Shown here piece after piece: positions 53,128 to 62,016 of a stretch of DNA of 64,000 nt; positions within the stretch are counted from its first letter, which is position 1, and every line of letters begins with the position of its first letter. The notes under the pieces were generated by a model. The model was not told the origin of the DNA. It saw only the letters and a list, made by a program, of their open reading frames with translations, and made no database searches. This DNA comes from Solobacterium sp. (GTDB lineage Bacteria; Bacillota_I; Bacilli_A; Erysipelotrichales; Erysipelotrichaceae). The DNA is taken from positions 62,001-126,000 of the forward strand of contig JAFWNG010000013.1 of assembly GCA_017510405.1 (NCBI GenBank), in the 5' to 3' direction. The position numbers and the translations under genes were made by a program.

Positions 53128-53152
53128 AAAAAGCACCTTCGCGGTGCTTTTT
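53127..53152. terminator. Bidirectional terminator between carbonic anhydrase and anti-sigma genes
   Basis: A run, GCACC, loop TTCGC, GGTGC, T run. The two genes converge here. Confidence 0.87.
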
Positions 53153-53163
53153 CTCCTGGTAAT

Positions 53164-54123
53164 TCAGTTCATCCCGCAGATGATCATCAGACGGTTCAGC
53201 AGGCGGACATCCTGTCCGCAGACGTGAACGTCCTGACCAAACGTCTGATCCGCTTCGGCCTTTGTGACCAGCAGCGACTGTTCGGAGCCTTCTGACATAT
53301 AGACGTATTCGACATTGCTCAGATTGCCGGTGACGGCGATCAGCACATAGGCGCAGCGGCGCATATCGTTTTCCGTGTATTTCCGGTCGGATGCGTTTAC
53401 GGGATCCTGCAGCAGGATGCGCCAGGTATACGGCTCGCTTTCCGTAAGCAGTTCGTTGGTGAATGAACCGAAACGCGCATACATCTGCAGTGCACGTGCA
53501 GAGGCAGCGTTGTCAGGCATACTGCCCATATACGGATGCGCAGTAGCGAATACTTCCGCGGCAAGCGGCAGGATCTTCACGCCGCTGTCATAGATGATGT
53601 TTCCGTTGAGGTGTACCTGGCGTACCGGCTCAGAAGCGGTGAAGGTGCCTTCGGCGCTGTCGTGATAGATGCCCGGCAGGACAGCTTTAGCAGTGATGTC
53701 AACGATACCGTCCTGTTCCGAGAATTTCAGCGGCGTGACAGCGTGGATACTATCCAGGACGCCGGCTCTGGCAGTGACGGTCCTGTCATTGACTTCCACA
53801 TCGCAGTACATCCAGTTTCCTGTCAGGGTATCACCGGATACATAGAAGCGAGTGCCGATCACAGCGGCGATGAGCACAAGAGCAGCAAGGATACTGCCGA
53901 TCATGATGTGACGATTGCGGCGCCGGTTCTTTTTCAGAAAATCGACCGCATGACGTTCGGTTTCCGGCGGTGTTTCCGGCGTCTGCATGCGCTGCAGTTT
54001 CTTCTGACAGTCCGCACATGTTTTCAGGTGTTCCTCGACAAGTTTTCTGCTGGCTTCGCTGGCGATGCCGTCGGCGTAGAGCGGCAGAAGGTCTTCAATG
54101 ACTTCACAAGTAATATCTTTCAT
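53164..54123 (-). CDS. Zinc-finger anti-sigma factor with extracytoplasmic domain
   Basis: 319 residues. N-terminal cytoplasmic anti-sigma zinc finger (HLKTCADC, HxxxCxxC, near residue 32), then one membrane segment (about 76-94), then an extracellular domain rich in strands with SLLVTKAEADQ. It should hold the upstream ECF sigma factor at the membrane. DUF4825-like features in the C terminus are possible but not sure. ATGA overlap with the sigma gene. Confidence 0.83.
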   Translation of the reverse strand: MKDITCEVIEDLLPLYADGIASEASRKLVEEHLKTCADCQKKLQRMQTPETPPETERHAVDFLKKNRRRNRHIMIGSILAALVLIAAVIGTRFYVSGDTLTGNWMYCDVEVNDRTVTARAGVLDSIHAVTPLKFSEQDGIVDITAKAVLPGIYHDSAEGTFTASEPVRQVHLNGNIIYDSGVKILPLAAEVFATAHPYMGSMPDNAASARALQMYARFGSFTNELLTESEPYTWRILLQDPVNASDRKYTENDMRRCAYVLIAVTGNLSNVEYVYMSEGSEQSLLVTKAEADQTFGQDVHVCGQDVRLLNRLMIICGMN

Positions 54124-54587
54124 AGTTTTTCTGCTTCCTTTCTCAGTTTTTCCTTTGCCCGGTAATAGGTGACGCGTGCCCAGTTTTCCGTTTTTGCGAA
54201 TACTTCTCCGATCTCCCGGAAAGACAGGTCGCCGAAGATGCGCAGATACAGGACTTCCCGGCCGGGTTCTTCCATTGCATGCAGAAGGCGCATCAGTTCG
54301 ACACGGTACATGCCGTCCAGCAGCTGTTCTTCCACCGATCCGCTGACGGAGTCCCGTTCCGTGACTTCCGGTTCATACGGATGTCTGCGCCGGTAGGTAC
54401 GCAGTACATTGGCCGCGATGCCGCAGAGCCAGGTCGTAACGCTGGAACTGCTGTCAAAGCGGTCGGCGGTCCGGATCGCCTGACAGAAGGTTTCCTGTGT
54501 GAGCTCTTCACTGAGGGAAGCGTCCCGGGTCTTTGAGTACAGATACCGGTATACAGTATCGGCATATTTCTGATAGATCTCATCCAT
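54120..54587 (-). CDS. ECF-family RNA polymerase sigma factor
   Basis: 155 residues with sigma region 2 (YRYLYSKTRDASLSEELTQE, then FDSSSSVTTWLCGIAANVL) and region 4 (PGREVLYLRIFGDLSFREIGEVF, helix-turn-helix ENWARVTYYRAKEKL). The partner anti-sigma gene follows and overlaps. Signal unknown. GAAGGAGGAAG precedes the start. A TGTAACG on the minus strand at 54631-54637 could be the -35 of an autoregulated promoter. Confidence 0.88.
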   Translation of the reverse strand: MDEIYQKYADTVYRYLYSKTRDASLSEELTQETFCQAIRTADRFDSSSSVTTWLCGIAANVLRTYRRRHPYEPEVTERDSVSGSVEEQLLDGMYRVELMRLLHAMEEPGREVLYLRIFGDLSFREIGEVFAKTENWARVTYYRAKEKLRKEAEKL

Positions 54588-54630
54588 ACCGCTTCCTCCT
54601 TCACACAGTTAATGCAGAAAATACATGATT

Positions 54631-54637
54631 CGTTACA
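54631..54637 (-). promoter_or_regulatory. Candidate ECF-type -35 for autoregulation
   Basis: TGTAACG on the minus strand, of the AAC-type -35 seen at many ECF promoters. No -10 is certain. The operon may also use a sigma A promoter upstream. Confidence 0.3.
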
Positions 54638-54711
54638 GAAAAAGTGTAATACGTTCATTTCTTTTTTGACAGATTATAGTGTATGCGGTCTTCAGGGTCT
54701 TCGAATTGTGA

Positions 54712-54717
54712 TATAAT
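54712..54717 (+). promoter_or_regulatory. -10 element of the lipoprotein-murJ operon
   Basis: TGATATAAT (54709-54717) is an extended -10 with a perfect TATAAT. The ATG at 54735 follows 17 bases later. Confidence 0.6.
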
Positions 54718-54734
54718 CGCTTCGAGGTATTTCT

Positions 54735-55259
54735 ATGCGTAAATTATTTCTCATCCTCAGTCTGGTTCTGTCGGTATGCGGCTGCAGCGCGCGTCCGGAC
54801 AGTACGCTGAAAATGGAGACATATGAAACATATTACCGGATCGTTGAGGAGAATACTCATCTTTCCGGACCGAGCATGTATTATACACTGAGCGGGGAAA
54901 TGATCACACTTCCCGACGGAAGCCACCGCTATTATGTGATCGTGGATCAGCCGCAGATCGCCATGTATGACTGCGTCGTGTTCATTGTGGAGAACAATGT
55001 ACTGTATTCCGAAGCAGTAAAAATGATGCCGTGCATGGGCATCTTTGACGATAAGGTATCCATGATCCCGAACCAGGTAAATAAAGAAGCAGGGTATGTG
55101 AAGGGGATCAGCGTCAGCGGAAGCTGCAGCGAAGAATCGGTACACCTGCATATTCTTGTTGAGTGGAAAGACCGGAACCGGAAAGATACTTACCGGGAAT
55201 TCCATTCCTATACTATGAGCACATCCGGATTCACTCCGGAAATGACAGACGGTCAGTAA
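54735..55259 (+). CDS. Hypothetical lipoprotein upstream of murJ
   Basis: 174 residues with a signal and lipobox (MRKLFLILSLVLSVCGC). The mature domain is beta-rich, with YYRIVEENTHLSG and YDCVVFIVENNVLY. No family recognised. Divergent from the ECF sigma gene and 10 bases before murJ. GAGGT is a weak ribosome site. It may be an outside partner of the flippase or the target of the ECF regulon, both unproven. Confidence 0.72.
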   Translation: MRKLFLILSLVLSVCGCSARPDSTLKMETYETYYRIVEENTHLSGPSMYYTLSGEMITLPDGSHRYYVIVDQPQIAMYDCVVFIVENNVLYSEAVKMMPCMGIFDDKVSMIPNQVNKEAGYVKGISVSGSCSEESVHLHILVEWKDRNRKDTYREFHSYTMSTSGFTPEMTDGQ

Positions 55260-55269
55260 GGAAGACAGT

Positions 55270-56913
55270 ATGAGTGAAAACACGTCATCGAAAGTCAAAC
55301 AGTCATTTATTGCCGGTTCTTTAACGAGCAGTGCCGGCATCTTTGTTTCCAAACTGATCGGATTATTCTATATCATTCCGTTCAAGGCAATAGCCGGACA
55401 GGAGAACATGGTTTTCTACTCGTCCGCTTTTACCTATTACAATGTGCTGCTGCAGATCAGTTCCGCCGGCATTCCGTTCGCGATCGCGGCGCTCGTCGCA
55501 AAGTATATCAACCGCAATGACTACCGGACAGCCATTCTGGTCAGAAGGCTTTCCACAGCGATCCTGATGGTATCGGGATTCGTCATGGCAATGGTCTTCA
55601 TGATGGTGTCCGGGCCGCTGTCCAGGTCTGTGCTCGGAGAAAACGCGACGGCGATCGACCTGAAGCAGATGCAGAATACATTTGTCATTCTGTCGCTGGC
55701 GCTGTTCCTGGTGCCGATCCTGTACAGTTACAGAGGCTACTACCAGGGCATGAAGGAGCTGAAATCCTATGCCGGTTCACAGGTCATCGAACAGTTCGGA
55801 CGCGTTGCGTTCCTGCTGTTCCTCGGCTGGCTTGCCGTCTATGTGTTCCACATGCAGCGGATCTTTTCCATCTATACTGCGGTGCTTGCGACTTCGCTCG
55901 GCTGTACATGCGCGCTCATCTACTATATATGGTTTGACCGGAAACATTTCGGTGCTGTTATGGAAGCGGCCAGAAACCAGGGACCGTCCGATGTCACGAA
56001 GAGAGAGATCGTGATGGAGTTCATCTCTTTCGGTCTTCCGTATCTGCTGGTATCGGTCCTGGGCAACTCCCAGACGCTGATCAATACGCAGTTCTTCATC
56101 CCGATGAATACGCGTCTCGGTATGGAGTATGATACGGCAAAGCTGCTGTACAGTATCATTGAAGTCAACTGCGACAAGCTGACGTCGATCCCGCAGGTAT
56201 TATCGATCGGCTTCTCGGCCGGCATCGTCCCGTATATGACCATTTCACTGGAAAACAGGGACTGGCGTGCACTGAACCGGAATATTGAAGACTGCATCTG
56301 TACAGTGCTGTATATTGCTCTGCCGATCTGCTTTGCCATGTACGCACTGGCCCGGCCGGTGTATTACATCATGTACGGCGGCGGGGAACTGGACTACGGC
56401 ACCGAATGTCTGCGCTGGGCAGCGTGGCTGGCGCTGGCAACGACGATCACTCCCATCTGCAACTCCATGATGCTGACGCTGCGCTTCCGCCGTCAGAGCA
56501 TCGGGTATCTCGGCGTAGGCTTTGTGGTCAAGTGCGTCACGTTCTATCCGCTCCTGAAGATGGTGGGATACCAGGGTGCGATCCTGTCGAGTATTCTCTG
56601 TTCGGCAACGATCATCTTCCTGAGTCTGTCCAAGATCAAGAATCAGTTTGAAGTGCGCTACAGCGCGATCGTACGCAAGACCATCCGCATGCTGGTCGGC
56701 TGTCTGTGCATGAACGGCGTATTCGTACTGCTGAAGATCTTCGGCATCGATCTGGCAGCCGGCTCCCGTCTTATGGCGCTGGCAGGACTCGCGGTGACGG
56801 GCATGGCAGGTGTCGGCGTATATCTGTTCGTGACCGGCATCATGCGTCTGCCGCAGTCGATCTTCCACATGTCGCTGAAGAGTATGGCGAAGAGGATCCT
56901 GAGACGGGCATGA
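55270..56913 (+). CDS. murJ: Lipid II flippase of the MurJ/YtgP family
   Basis: 547-residue MATE/MVF-type membrane protein with about 14 predicted segments. The start AGSLTSSAGIFVSKLIGLFY, the repeated IPFAIAALVAKY and the loop GYYQGMKELKSYAGSQVIEQ are typical of the YtgP group. It is followed by an rsuA-type gene, the B. subtilis ytgP-ytzG order. Exports lipid II for peptidoglycan synthesis. GGAAGAC precedes the ATG. Confidence 0.85.
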   Translation: MSENTSSKVKQSFIAGSLTSSAGIFVSKLIGLFYIIPFKAIAGQENMVFYSSAFTYYNVLLQISSAGIPFAIAALVAKYINRNDYRTAILVRRLSTAILMVSGFVMAMVFMMVSGPLSRSVLGENATAIDLKQMQNTFVILSLALFLVPILYSYRGYYQGMKELKSYAGSQVIEQFGRVAFLLFLGWLAVYVFHMQRIFSIYTAVLATSLGCTCALIYYIWFDRKHFGAVMEAARNQGPSDVTKREIVMEFISFGLPYLLVSVLGNSQTLINTQFFIPMNTRLGMEYDTAKLLYSIIEVNCDKLTSIPQVLSIGFSAGIVPYMTISLENRDWRALNRNIEDCICTVLYIALPICFAMYALARPVYYIMYGGGELDYGTECLRWAAWLALATTITPICNSMMLTLRFRRQSIGYLGVGFVVKCVTFYPLLKMVGYQGAILSSILCSATIIFLSLSKIKNQFEVRYSAIVRKTIRMLVGCLCMNGVFVLLKIFGIDLAAGSRLMALAGLAVTGMAGVGVYLFVTGIMRLPQSIFHMSLKSMAKRILRRA

Positions 56914-57605
56914 GACTGGATAAACTGCTGGCCAATATGGGTTACGGCACCCGTAATGAGGTCAGGAAACTGTGCCGGGAACGCCGCGTCGCCGTCAACG
57001 GAACGATCGTGACAAAAAGCGATGCGAAGGTCGATGAGGAAAAGGATACCGTCACGCTTGACGGCGTACCGGTCCTCTATGAGAAATACACATACTTTAT
57101 GCTGAACAAACCGGCCGGCTTCATCAGCGCCACGGAAGGAAATGAACCGGTCGTCATGGATCTGATCACGGAAGGGATCAAGGGACTGTTTCCGTGCGGA
57201 CGTCTGGATAAGGATACGACCGGACTGCTTCTGATCACCAATGACGGGGATCTGGCGCATGCACTGCTTTCGCCGAAGAACAATGTCGAAAAGGAATACC
57301 TGGTAGGAACGGAGAAGCCGGTCACCGAAAGCGACATCCGGAAGCTGGCGCAGGGCATTACGATCGACGGCGGCGTTGTCTGCAAGCCGGCGGACTGCAT
57401 TCCCGTAAACGAAAAAACATGCCGTCTGATCATCCGGGAAGGAAAGTTCCACGAAGTCAAACGCATGCTGGAAGCACTGGATAACCGCGTCGTGACGCTG
57501 AAGCGTCTGCGCATGAAGACGCTGGTGCTGGATGAAACACTTGCCGAGGGAGAATACCGCCCCCTGACCGAAGAAGAGATCGCATCACTCAGAGGATCTG
57601 AGTGA
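56910..57605 (+). CDS. rsuA: Small-subunit-type rRNA pseudouridine synthase (RsuA family)
   Basis: 231 residues. N-terminal S4 domain (RLDKLLANMGYGTRNEVRKL) and catalytic domain with the essential Asp in GRLDKDTTGLLL near residue 95; FHEVKRMLEAL near 180. Makes pseudouridine in 16S rRNA. Start ATG 56910 overlaps the murJ stop (ATGA); the long upstream frame lies inside murJ. Its last 17 bases overlap the convergent ispH coding end. Confidence 0.9.
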   Translation: MRLDKLLANMGYGTRNEVRKLCRERRVAVNGTIVTKSDAKVDEEKDTVTLDGVPVLYEKYTYFMLNKPAGFISATEGNEPVVMDLITEGIKGLFPCGRLDKDTTGLLLITNDGDLAHALLSPKNNVEKEYLVGTEKPVTESDIRKLAQGITIDGGVVCKPADCIPVNEKTCRLIIREGKFHEVKRMLEALDNRVVTLKRLRMKTLVLDETLAEGEYRPLTEEEIASLRGSE

Positions 57606-57618
57606 TGCTTATTTTTTT
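57582..57618 (+). terminator. Intrinsic terminator of rsuA built into two coding ends
   Basis: GCATCACTCAGA, loop GGA, TCTGAGTGATGC, then TTATTTTTTT. The 12-bp perfect stem carries the stop codon of rsuA and the stop codon of the opposite-strand ispH. Confidence 0.88.
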
Positions 57619-58494
57619 CGTGACCAGCTCGCCGGTCTCGGCATAGTGCTGCAGAGCCTGTATGACGCCGGCAGTGAGAAGATTCGGGGTGGAGGAGCCG
57701 CTGGTGACGGCAATGCGCTCATATCCGCGTATATCTTCTTCCCGCAGATCTTCTTCCGAATCGATCAGAAGGGCATGCGGGATGCCGTGGGAAAGACCGA
57801 TCGCCTTCAGCTGGCCGGAGTTATTGGAGCGTCTGTCGCCGACCACGATGAGAAGATCCACGTTCTCCAGCGCCATGACCGCTTCCTGGCGGATGCGGGT
57901 GGCCGTGCAGATCTCTTCGGCGATCACGGCATCGGGATACTTCTTCCGGCAGGCGGCGATGATCTCCGCGGTATCCAGAAGGGACAGGGTGGTCTGGCAG
58001 GTGATCAGCACGTTTTCCAGCGGCGGCAGTTCTTCCGCCTCTTCGATGCTGGTGACCAGATGAACGCGGTCGGAAAGGGATACGGTTCCTTCCGATTCGG
58101 GATGACGCTTTTTGCCGATGTAGATCACGTCGCCGGAAGAAGCGTGCCTGCGGACAAGTTCGTGCGTCTTCGTGACGTCTTTGCAGGTGGCGTCGACGAC
58201 GGTCAGGCCTTTTGCTTCGGCCTTGCGGCGGACGGCGTCGCTGACCCCGTGGGCAGTGAAGATGACGACTCCTTCCTTCACTTCGTCGAGAAGCTCCAGA
58301 CGTGTTTTTGCCGGGTCTTCGACAAACTGTATGCCGAGGGCGCGGCAGGCTTCCACGACAAAGCGGTTGTGCACGATCATGCCGAGCATCGTGACCGGCT
58401 GACCGGGGTATTTCTGCACGGTCTCGCGGGCGATGCGGATGGCTCTGACAACGCCGGCGCAGTAGCCGCGGGGAATCACGCTGATAATTTCCAT
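57589..58494 (-). CDS. ispH: 4-hydroxy-3-methylbut-2-enyl diphosphate reductase
   Basis: 301-residue [4Fe-4S] enzyme, last step of the MEP isoprenoid pathway. The three cluster cysteines are in RGYCAGV near residue 12, DATCKDVTK near 102 and EEICTATRIRQ near 193; the substrate-binding SSTPN near 268 is also present. The ATG at 58494 with GGAGG 6 bases upstream is preferred; the longer frame to 58554 lacks a ribosome site and crosses the promoter. Confidence 0.94.
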   Translation of the reverse strand: MEIISVIPRGYCAGVVRAIRIARETVQKYPGQPVTMLGMIVHNRFVVEACRALGIQFVEDPAKTRLELLDEVKEGVVIFTAHGVSDAVRRKAEAKGLTVVDATCKDVTKTHELVRRHASSGDVIYIGKKRHPESEGTVSLSDRVHLVTSIEEAEELPPLENVLITCQTTLSLLDTAEIIAACRKKYPDAVIAEEICTATRIRQEAVMALENVDLLIVVGDRRSNNSGQLKAIGLSHGIPHALLIDSEEDLREEDIRGYERIAVTSGSSTPNLLTAGVIQALQHYAETGELVTKKISITQIL

Positions 58495-58518
58495 AATGCC
58501 TCCGTTTCTGCTAGAATA

Positions 58519-58547
58519 TTGACGCAATTGGTTTCTTCCGGTATCAT
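58519..58547 (+). promoter_or_regulatory. Promoter of cshB-nfo
   Basis: TTGACG (58519-58524), 17-bp spacer, TATCAT (58542-58547). The -10 lies in the palindrome GGTATCATACC, shared with the divergent ispH promoter. Confidence 0.75.
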
Positions 58548-58571
58548 ACCACACATGGTTTCCGGCGGGAA
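58543..58571 (-). promoter_or_regulatory. Promoter of ispH
   Basis: Minus strand: TTCCCG (58566-58571), 17-bp spacer, TATGAT (58543-58548) with a TG extension. Confidence 0.6.
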
Positions 58572-58609
58572 ATCAGAAGGGTTAATGCACAGAGTGCAGG
58601 TGATATATT

Positions 58610-59974
58610 ATGAAAAAGTTTGAAGATTTCAATCTGAAAGATAAGACGATGCAGTTCATCGCCGCAAACAAATTCACGGAGCCGACGCCGATCCAGGAAC
58701 AGGTCGTTCCGGCGGCGCTGCGCGGAAAGGACGTCATCGGACTGTCCAGTACCGGTTCCGGAAAGACGCACGCGTATCTGATCCCGCTCATGGAAAAGAT
58801 CGATCCGTCGCTTCCGTTTACCCAGGCTGTGATCACGGCGCCGACAAGAGAACTGGCGGTGCAGATCTTTGAAAAGGCCAAGGTCATGGCGGAGATCGAT
58901 CCGGAACTGCGCATCCGCCTGTTTATCGGCGGTCAGGACCGGGCGAAGGATTCCGAACAGCTGGCAAAAGGGCAGCCGCATATCGTGATCGGAACACCGG
59001 GACGCATCCGCGACCTGTTTCTGAACACAGGTGTGCTGCGGATCGATACAGCCGGCATACTGATCGTGGACGAAGCGGATATGACGCTGGAATACGGCTT
59101 CCTGGATGACATCGACGCCTTTGCGGGAAGACTGAAGGAAGACCTGCAGATGATGGCGTTCTCGGCAACGATGCCGGATCAGCTGCGTCCGTTCATCCGC
59201 AAATACATGCACAGTCCGGTCACGTTCCAGATTGGTGAGAAAGTGCGCTTCAATCCCGATATCCGGCATATCCTCGTGCCGTGCTATCACCATGACTATG
59301 CCGATGTCATTCTGAATATGATGCCGGGATTCCAGCCGTATGTATGTCTGATCTTTGCCAATACAAGGGCAGAGGCGTCAGAGATCGCGGAATCCCTGCG
59401 CAAAAAGGGCATCACGGTCACAGAACTGCACGGCGATCTGACGTCACGGCAGAGAAAGCAGTCGATGAAAGACCTGGCTTCCGGCAAAAACACGTATGTT
59501 GTCGCGACCGATCTTGCGGCCCGCGGCATCGATATCGACATGGTAACGCATGTCATTTCGTGCGGCTTCCCGGAGAACCTGGAATACTACGTGCACAGAG
59601 CGGGACGTACCGGCAGAGCCGGCGCTTCCGGAACGTGCTATGCGCTGTACCGGGAAAGCGACGACGCGGCGATCCGTTCCCTGAAGCGGTATGGCATTGC
59701 CTTTGATCATATGCGCTGGCATAAGAATACGTGGCAGACGCTGCATCCGTACGGACAGAAACGTCTGAAGAAAGATGATGAGATCGAGAAAGAGATCTCC
59801 CGCATCATGACCAAGAAGAACACCAAGGTCAAACCCGGCTATAAGAAAAAGAGAGCGCGTGAGATCGAACGCATCCACCGCAAGAAGAAGCGTGAGTTCA
59901 TCCGGACCAAGATCCGTGAGGAAAAGAAGGCTATGTACAAAGAGCGGCAGATCCGCTCCGGGGACGACGAATGA
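58610..59974 (+). CDS. cshB: DEAD-box RNA helicase, CshB type
   Basis: 454 residues. Motifs in order: TPIQEQ (Q), TGSGKTH (I), PTRELAVQ (Ia), GTPGRI (Ib), VDEADMTLE (II, DEAD), SATMPDQ (III), IFANTRAEA (IV), TDLAARGIDI (V), HRAGRTGRAG (VI). The C-terminal tail (about 390-454) is very Lys/Arg-rich (KKKRAREIERIHRKKKREF), typical of RNA-binding extensions. The nfo neighbour and the divergent ispH match the B. subtilis yqfP-yqfR-yqfS order. AGGTGA precedes the ATG. Confidence 0.92.
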   Translation: MKKFEDFNLKDKTMQFIAANKFTEPTPIQEQVVPAALRGKDVIGLSSTGSGKTHAYLIPLMEKIDPSLPFTQAVITAPTRELAVQIFEKAKVMAEIDPELRIRLFIGGQDRAKDSEQLAKGQPHIVIGTPGRIRDLFLNTGVLRIDTAGILIVDEADMTLEYGFLDDIDAFAGRLKEDLQMMAFSATMPDQLRPFIRKYMHSPVTFQIGEKVRFNPDIRHILVPCYHHDYADVILNMMPGFQPYVCLIFANTRAEASEIAESLRKKGITVTELHGDLTSRQRKQSMKDLASGKNTYVVATDLAARGIDIDMVTHVISCGFPENLEYYVHRAGRTGRAGASGTCYALYRESDDAAIRSLKRYGIAFDHMRWHKNTWQTLHPYGQKRLKKDDEIEKEISRIMTKKNTKVKPGYKKKRAREIERIHRKKKREFIRTKIREEKKAMYKERQIRSGDDE

Positions 59975-60840
59975 TCATCGGCAGCCATGTGCAGATGAAG
60001 GCGCCGCTGTTTCTGGAAGGCAGTGTGCAGGAAGCGCTCTCGTACGGCGCCAATGCGCTGATGCTGTATACCGGAGCGCCGCAGAATACGAAGCGCCGGC
60101 CGGTGTCGGAGATGCGCGCGGCAGAAGCGCGGGAACTGATGAAGAAACACGGCATACCGATGGACAGAATGATCATCCATGCGCCGTATATCATCAATCC
60201 GGCAAACTCCGTGAAACCGGAAGTGGCAGAACTTGCCGTGGAGTTTCTTGACAAGGAGATCGCCCGCACGCATGCCATCGGGGCGAAATACCTGGTGCTG
60301 CATCCCGGTTCCTTTACGACAGCGGATGAAGAGACCGGCATCCGCACGGCGATCGCGCAGCTGAACAGAGCAGCGCTCTGTGACGATGTGATCATCTGTC
60401 TTGAGACGATGGCGGGAAAGGGCAGTGAGATCGGCAGGACGTTTGAACAGATCGAACAGATCCTGTCCGGACTGGACCGGCCGGAGTGCTTCGGGGTATG
60501 CTTCGATACGTGCCATACAAACGATGCCGGCTATGATCTGACGGATTATGACGGCGTACTGGACGAGTTTGACCGCATCATCGGTCTTGACCGCCTGCAT
60601 GTCATCCATCTGAACGATACGAAAAATCCCCGCGGCGCCCGCAAGGACCGGCATGCCAATATCGGGCAGGGAACGCTGGGATTTGAAACGCTGTACAACA
60701 TCGCTTCCAGCGCCCGTACGGCGCATATTCCGAAAATACTGGAAACACCCTATATCGGCAAAAAGCCTCCGTACGGGGAAGAAATACGGATGCTGAAAGA
60801 GCACCGGTACATGCCGGAGCTGCTGGCGGAAACAGAGTAA
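59971..60840 (+). CDS. nfo: Endonuclease IV (AP endonuclease)
   Basis: 289-residue TIM-barrel with three zinc ions. Metal ligands are visible in HAPYIIN near residue 70, LHPGSFT near 110, CLETMAG near 143, CFDTCHTNDAGYD near 178 and HLNDTKNPRGARKDRH near 211. Cleaves DNA at abasic sites. ATGA overlap with cshB. Confidence 0.94.
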   Translation: MIIGSHVQMKAPLFLEGSVQEALSYGANALMLYTGAPQNTKRRPVSEMRAAEARELMKKHGIPMDRMIIHAPYIINPANSVKPEVAELAVEFLDKEIARTHAIGAKYLVLHPGSFTTADEETGIRTAIAQLNRAALCDDVIICLETMAGKGSEIGRTFEQIEQILSGLDRPECFGVCFDTCHTNDAGYDLTDYDGVLDEFDRIIGLDRLHVIHLNDTKNPRGARKDRHANIGQGTLGFETLYNIASSARTAHIPKILETPYIGKKPPYGEEIRMLKEHRYMPELLAETE

Positions 60841-60841
60841 A

Positions 60842-60890
60842 AGAGCTTTCCCATTCCGGATGACCGGAATGCAGAAAGCTCCTTTTTTTA
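60842..60890. terminator. Terminator between nfo and ispG
   Basis: A two-part hairpin: GAGCTTTC with GAAAGCTC outside, ATTCCGG with CCGGAAT inside, T run on the plus strand and TTTT on the minus strand. The genes converge. Confidence 0.85.
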
Positions 60891-61964
60891 CTATGCGTTC
60901 TGTTTCTGCTCTTTCAGGAAGTCCTCGATCTCGGCGGTCAGCGCCTCAAACAGTTCATCCTGAGGAACGGTGCGTACCAGCACGCCTCTGCGGAAGAGGA
61001 TGCCCGCATCATGTCCGCCGGCGATCCCGACGTCGGCGCGGCCTGCTTCCTGGATGCCGTTGACCGGACAGCCCATGACGGCGACCGTGATGTCTTCCTG
61101 CAGCGAAGCAAGATAATCTTCCACTTTCTTCACCAACGGCAGCATATCGTACTGGATGCGGCCGCAGGTCGGACAGGCGATGAGATCCGGTACATTGCGG
61201 ATCAGTCCGAAGCATTTGAGCAGCTGCTTGCCGATGATCAGCTCATCCTTCGGCGGCCCGGATACCGAGATGCGGATCGTATCGCCGATGCCTTCATTCA
61301 GCAGGATGCCGAGAGCAGCGGACGACTTGACGGCGCTGCCGGTGAATCCGCCGGCCTCCGTCACACCCAGATGCAGCGGATAGGGGAATTCCTCTGCCGC
61401 CGCCCGGTAGGCAGCTACGGTAAGTCCGACATCCGAAGATTTGAAGGAAAGGCATATATCATAGAAGCCGAGTTCCTCCAGAATATCCACATGCCGGTGC
61501 GCGCTCTCGATCATGGCTTCGGCACAGATGCCGCCGTATTTCTCCAGAAGCGGCTTTTCCAGTGAGCCGCCGTTAATGCCGATGCGGATCGGAATGTGAT
61601 GTTCGCGGCAGGCATTTACGACTGCCTCTGTGTGCGAACGGTCGCCGATATTGCCGGGATTGATGCGGATCGCATCGGCACCGGCTTCCACCGAAAGCAG
61701 GGCAAGCTTGTAATTGAAATGAATATCAGCGACGATCGGAATATGGATGTGTTCTTTAATGGCACGGATCGCGCGTGCGTCTTCCTCGTCCAGGACGGCA
61801 GTGCGGATGATCTCACAGCCGCGCTCTTCCAGTTCCAGGATCTGGGCGACCGAAGCCTCCACGTCTTTGGCAGGTATATTCGTCATCGACTGCAGGATGC
61901 AGCGGTTCTGACCTCCCAGAGGAACGCTGCCGACCAGAATCTGTTTTGTTTCCCATCGTTTCAT
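60891..61964 (-). CDS. ispG: 4-hydroxy-3-methylbut-2-en-1-yl diphosphate synthase
   Basis: 357 residues (GcpE), the step before IspH in the MEP pathway. TIM-barrel start (VGSVPLGGQNRCILQSMTN), INPGNIGD near 106 and the [4Fe-4S] motif CPTCGRIQYD with a later Cys in MGCPVNGIQEAGRADVG. GGAGG precedes the start. Close to ispH in the same region, so the last two MEP steps are near each other but in separate units. Confidence 0.94.
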   Translation of the reverse strand: MKRWETKQILVGSVPLGGQNRCILQSMTNIPAKDVEASVAQILELEERGCEIIRTAVLDEEDARAIRAIKEHIHIPIVADIHFNYKLALLSVEAGADAIRINPGNIGDRSHTEAVVNACREHHIPIRIGINGGSLEKPLLEKYGGICAEAMIESAHRHVDILEELGFYDICLSFKSSDVGLTVAAYRAAAEEFPYPLHLGVTEAGGFTGSAVKSSAALGILLNEGIGDTIRISVSGPPKDELIIGKQLLKCFGLIRNVPDLIACPTCGRIQYDMLPLVKKVEDYLASLQEDITVAVMGCPVNGIQEAGRADVGIAGGHDAGILFRRGVLVRTVPQDELFEALTAEIEDFLKEQKQNA

Positions 61965-61981
61965 AAGTTACCTCCAGACAC

Positions 61982-61987
61982 ATTATA
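61982..61987 (-). promoter_or_regulatory. -10 element of ispG
   Basis: TATAAT on the minus strand, about 20 bases upstream of the start. The -35 is AT-rich and not clear. Confidence 0.5.
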
Positions 61988-62016
61988 ACCCCTGATGCAA
62001 CGCTAAAATATAGTGC

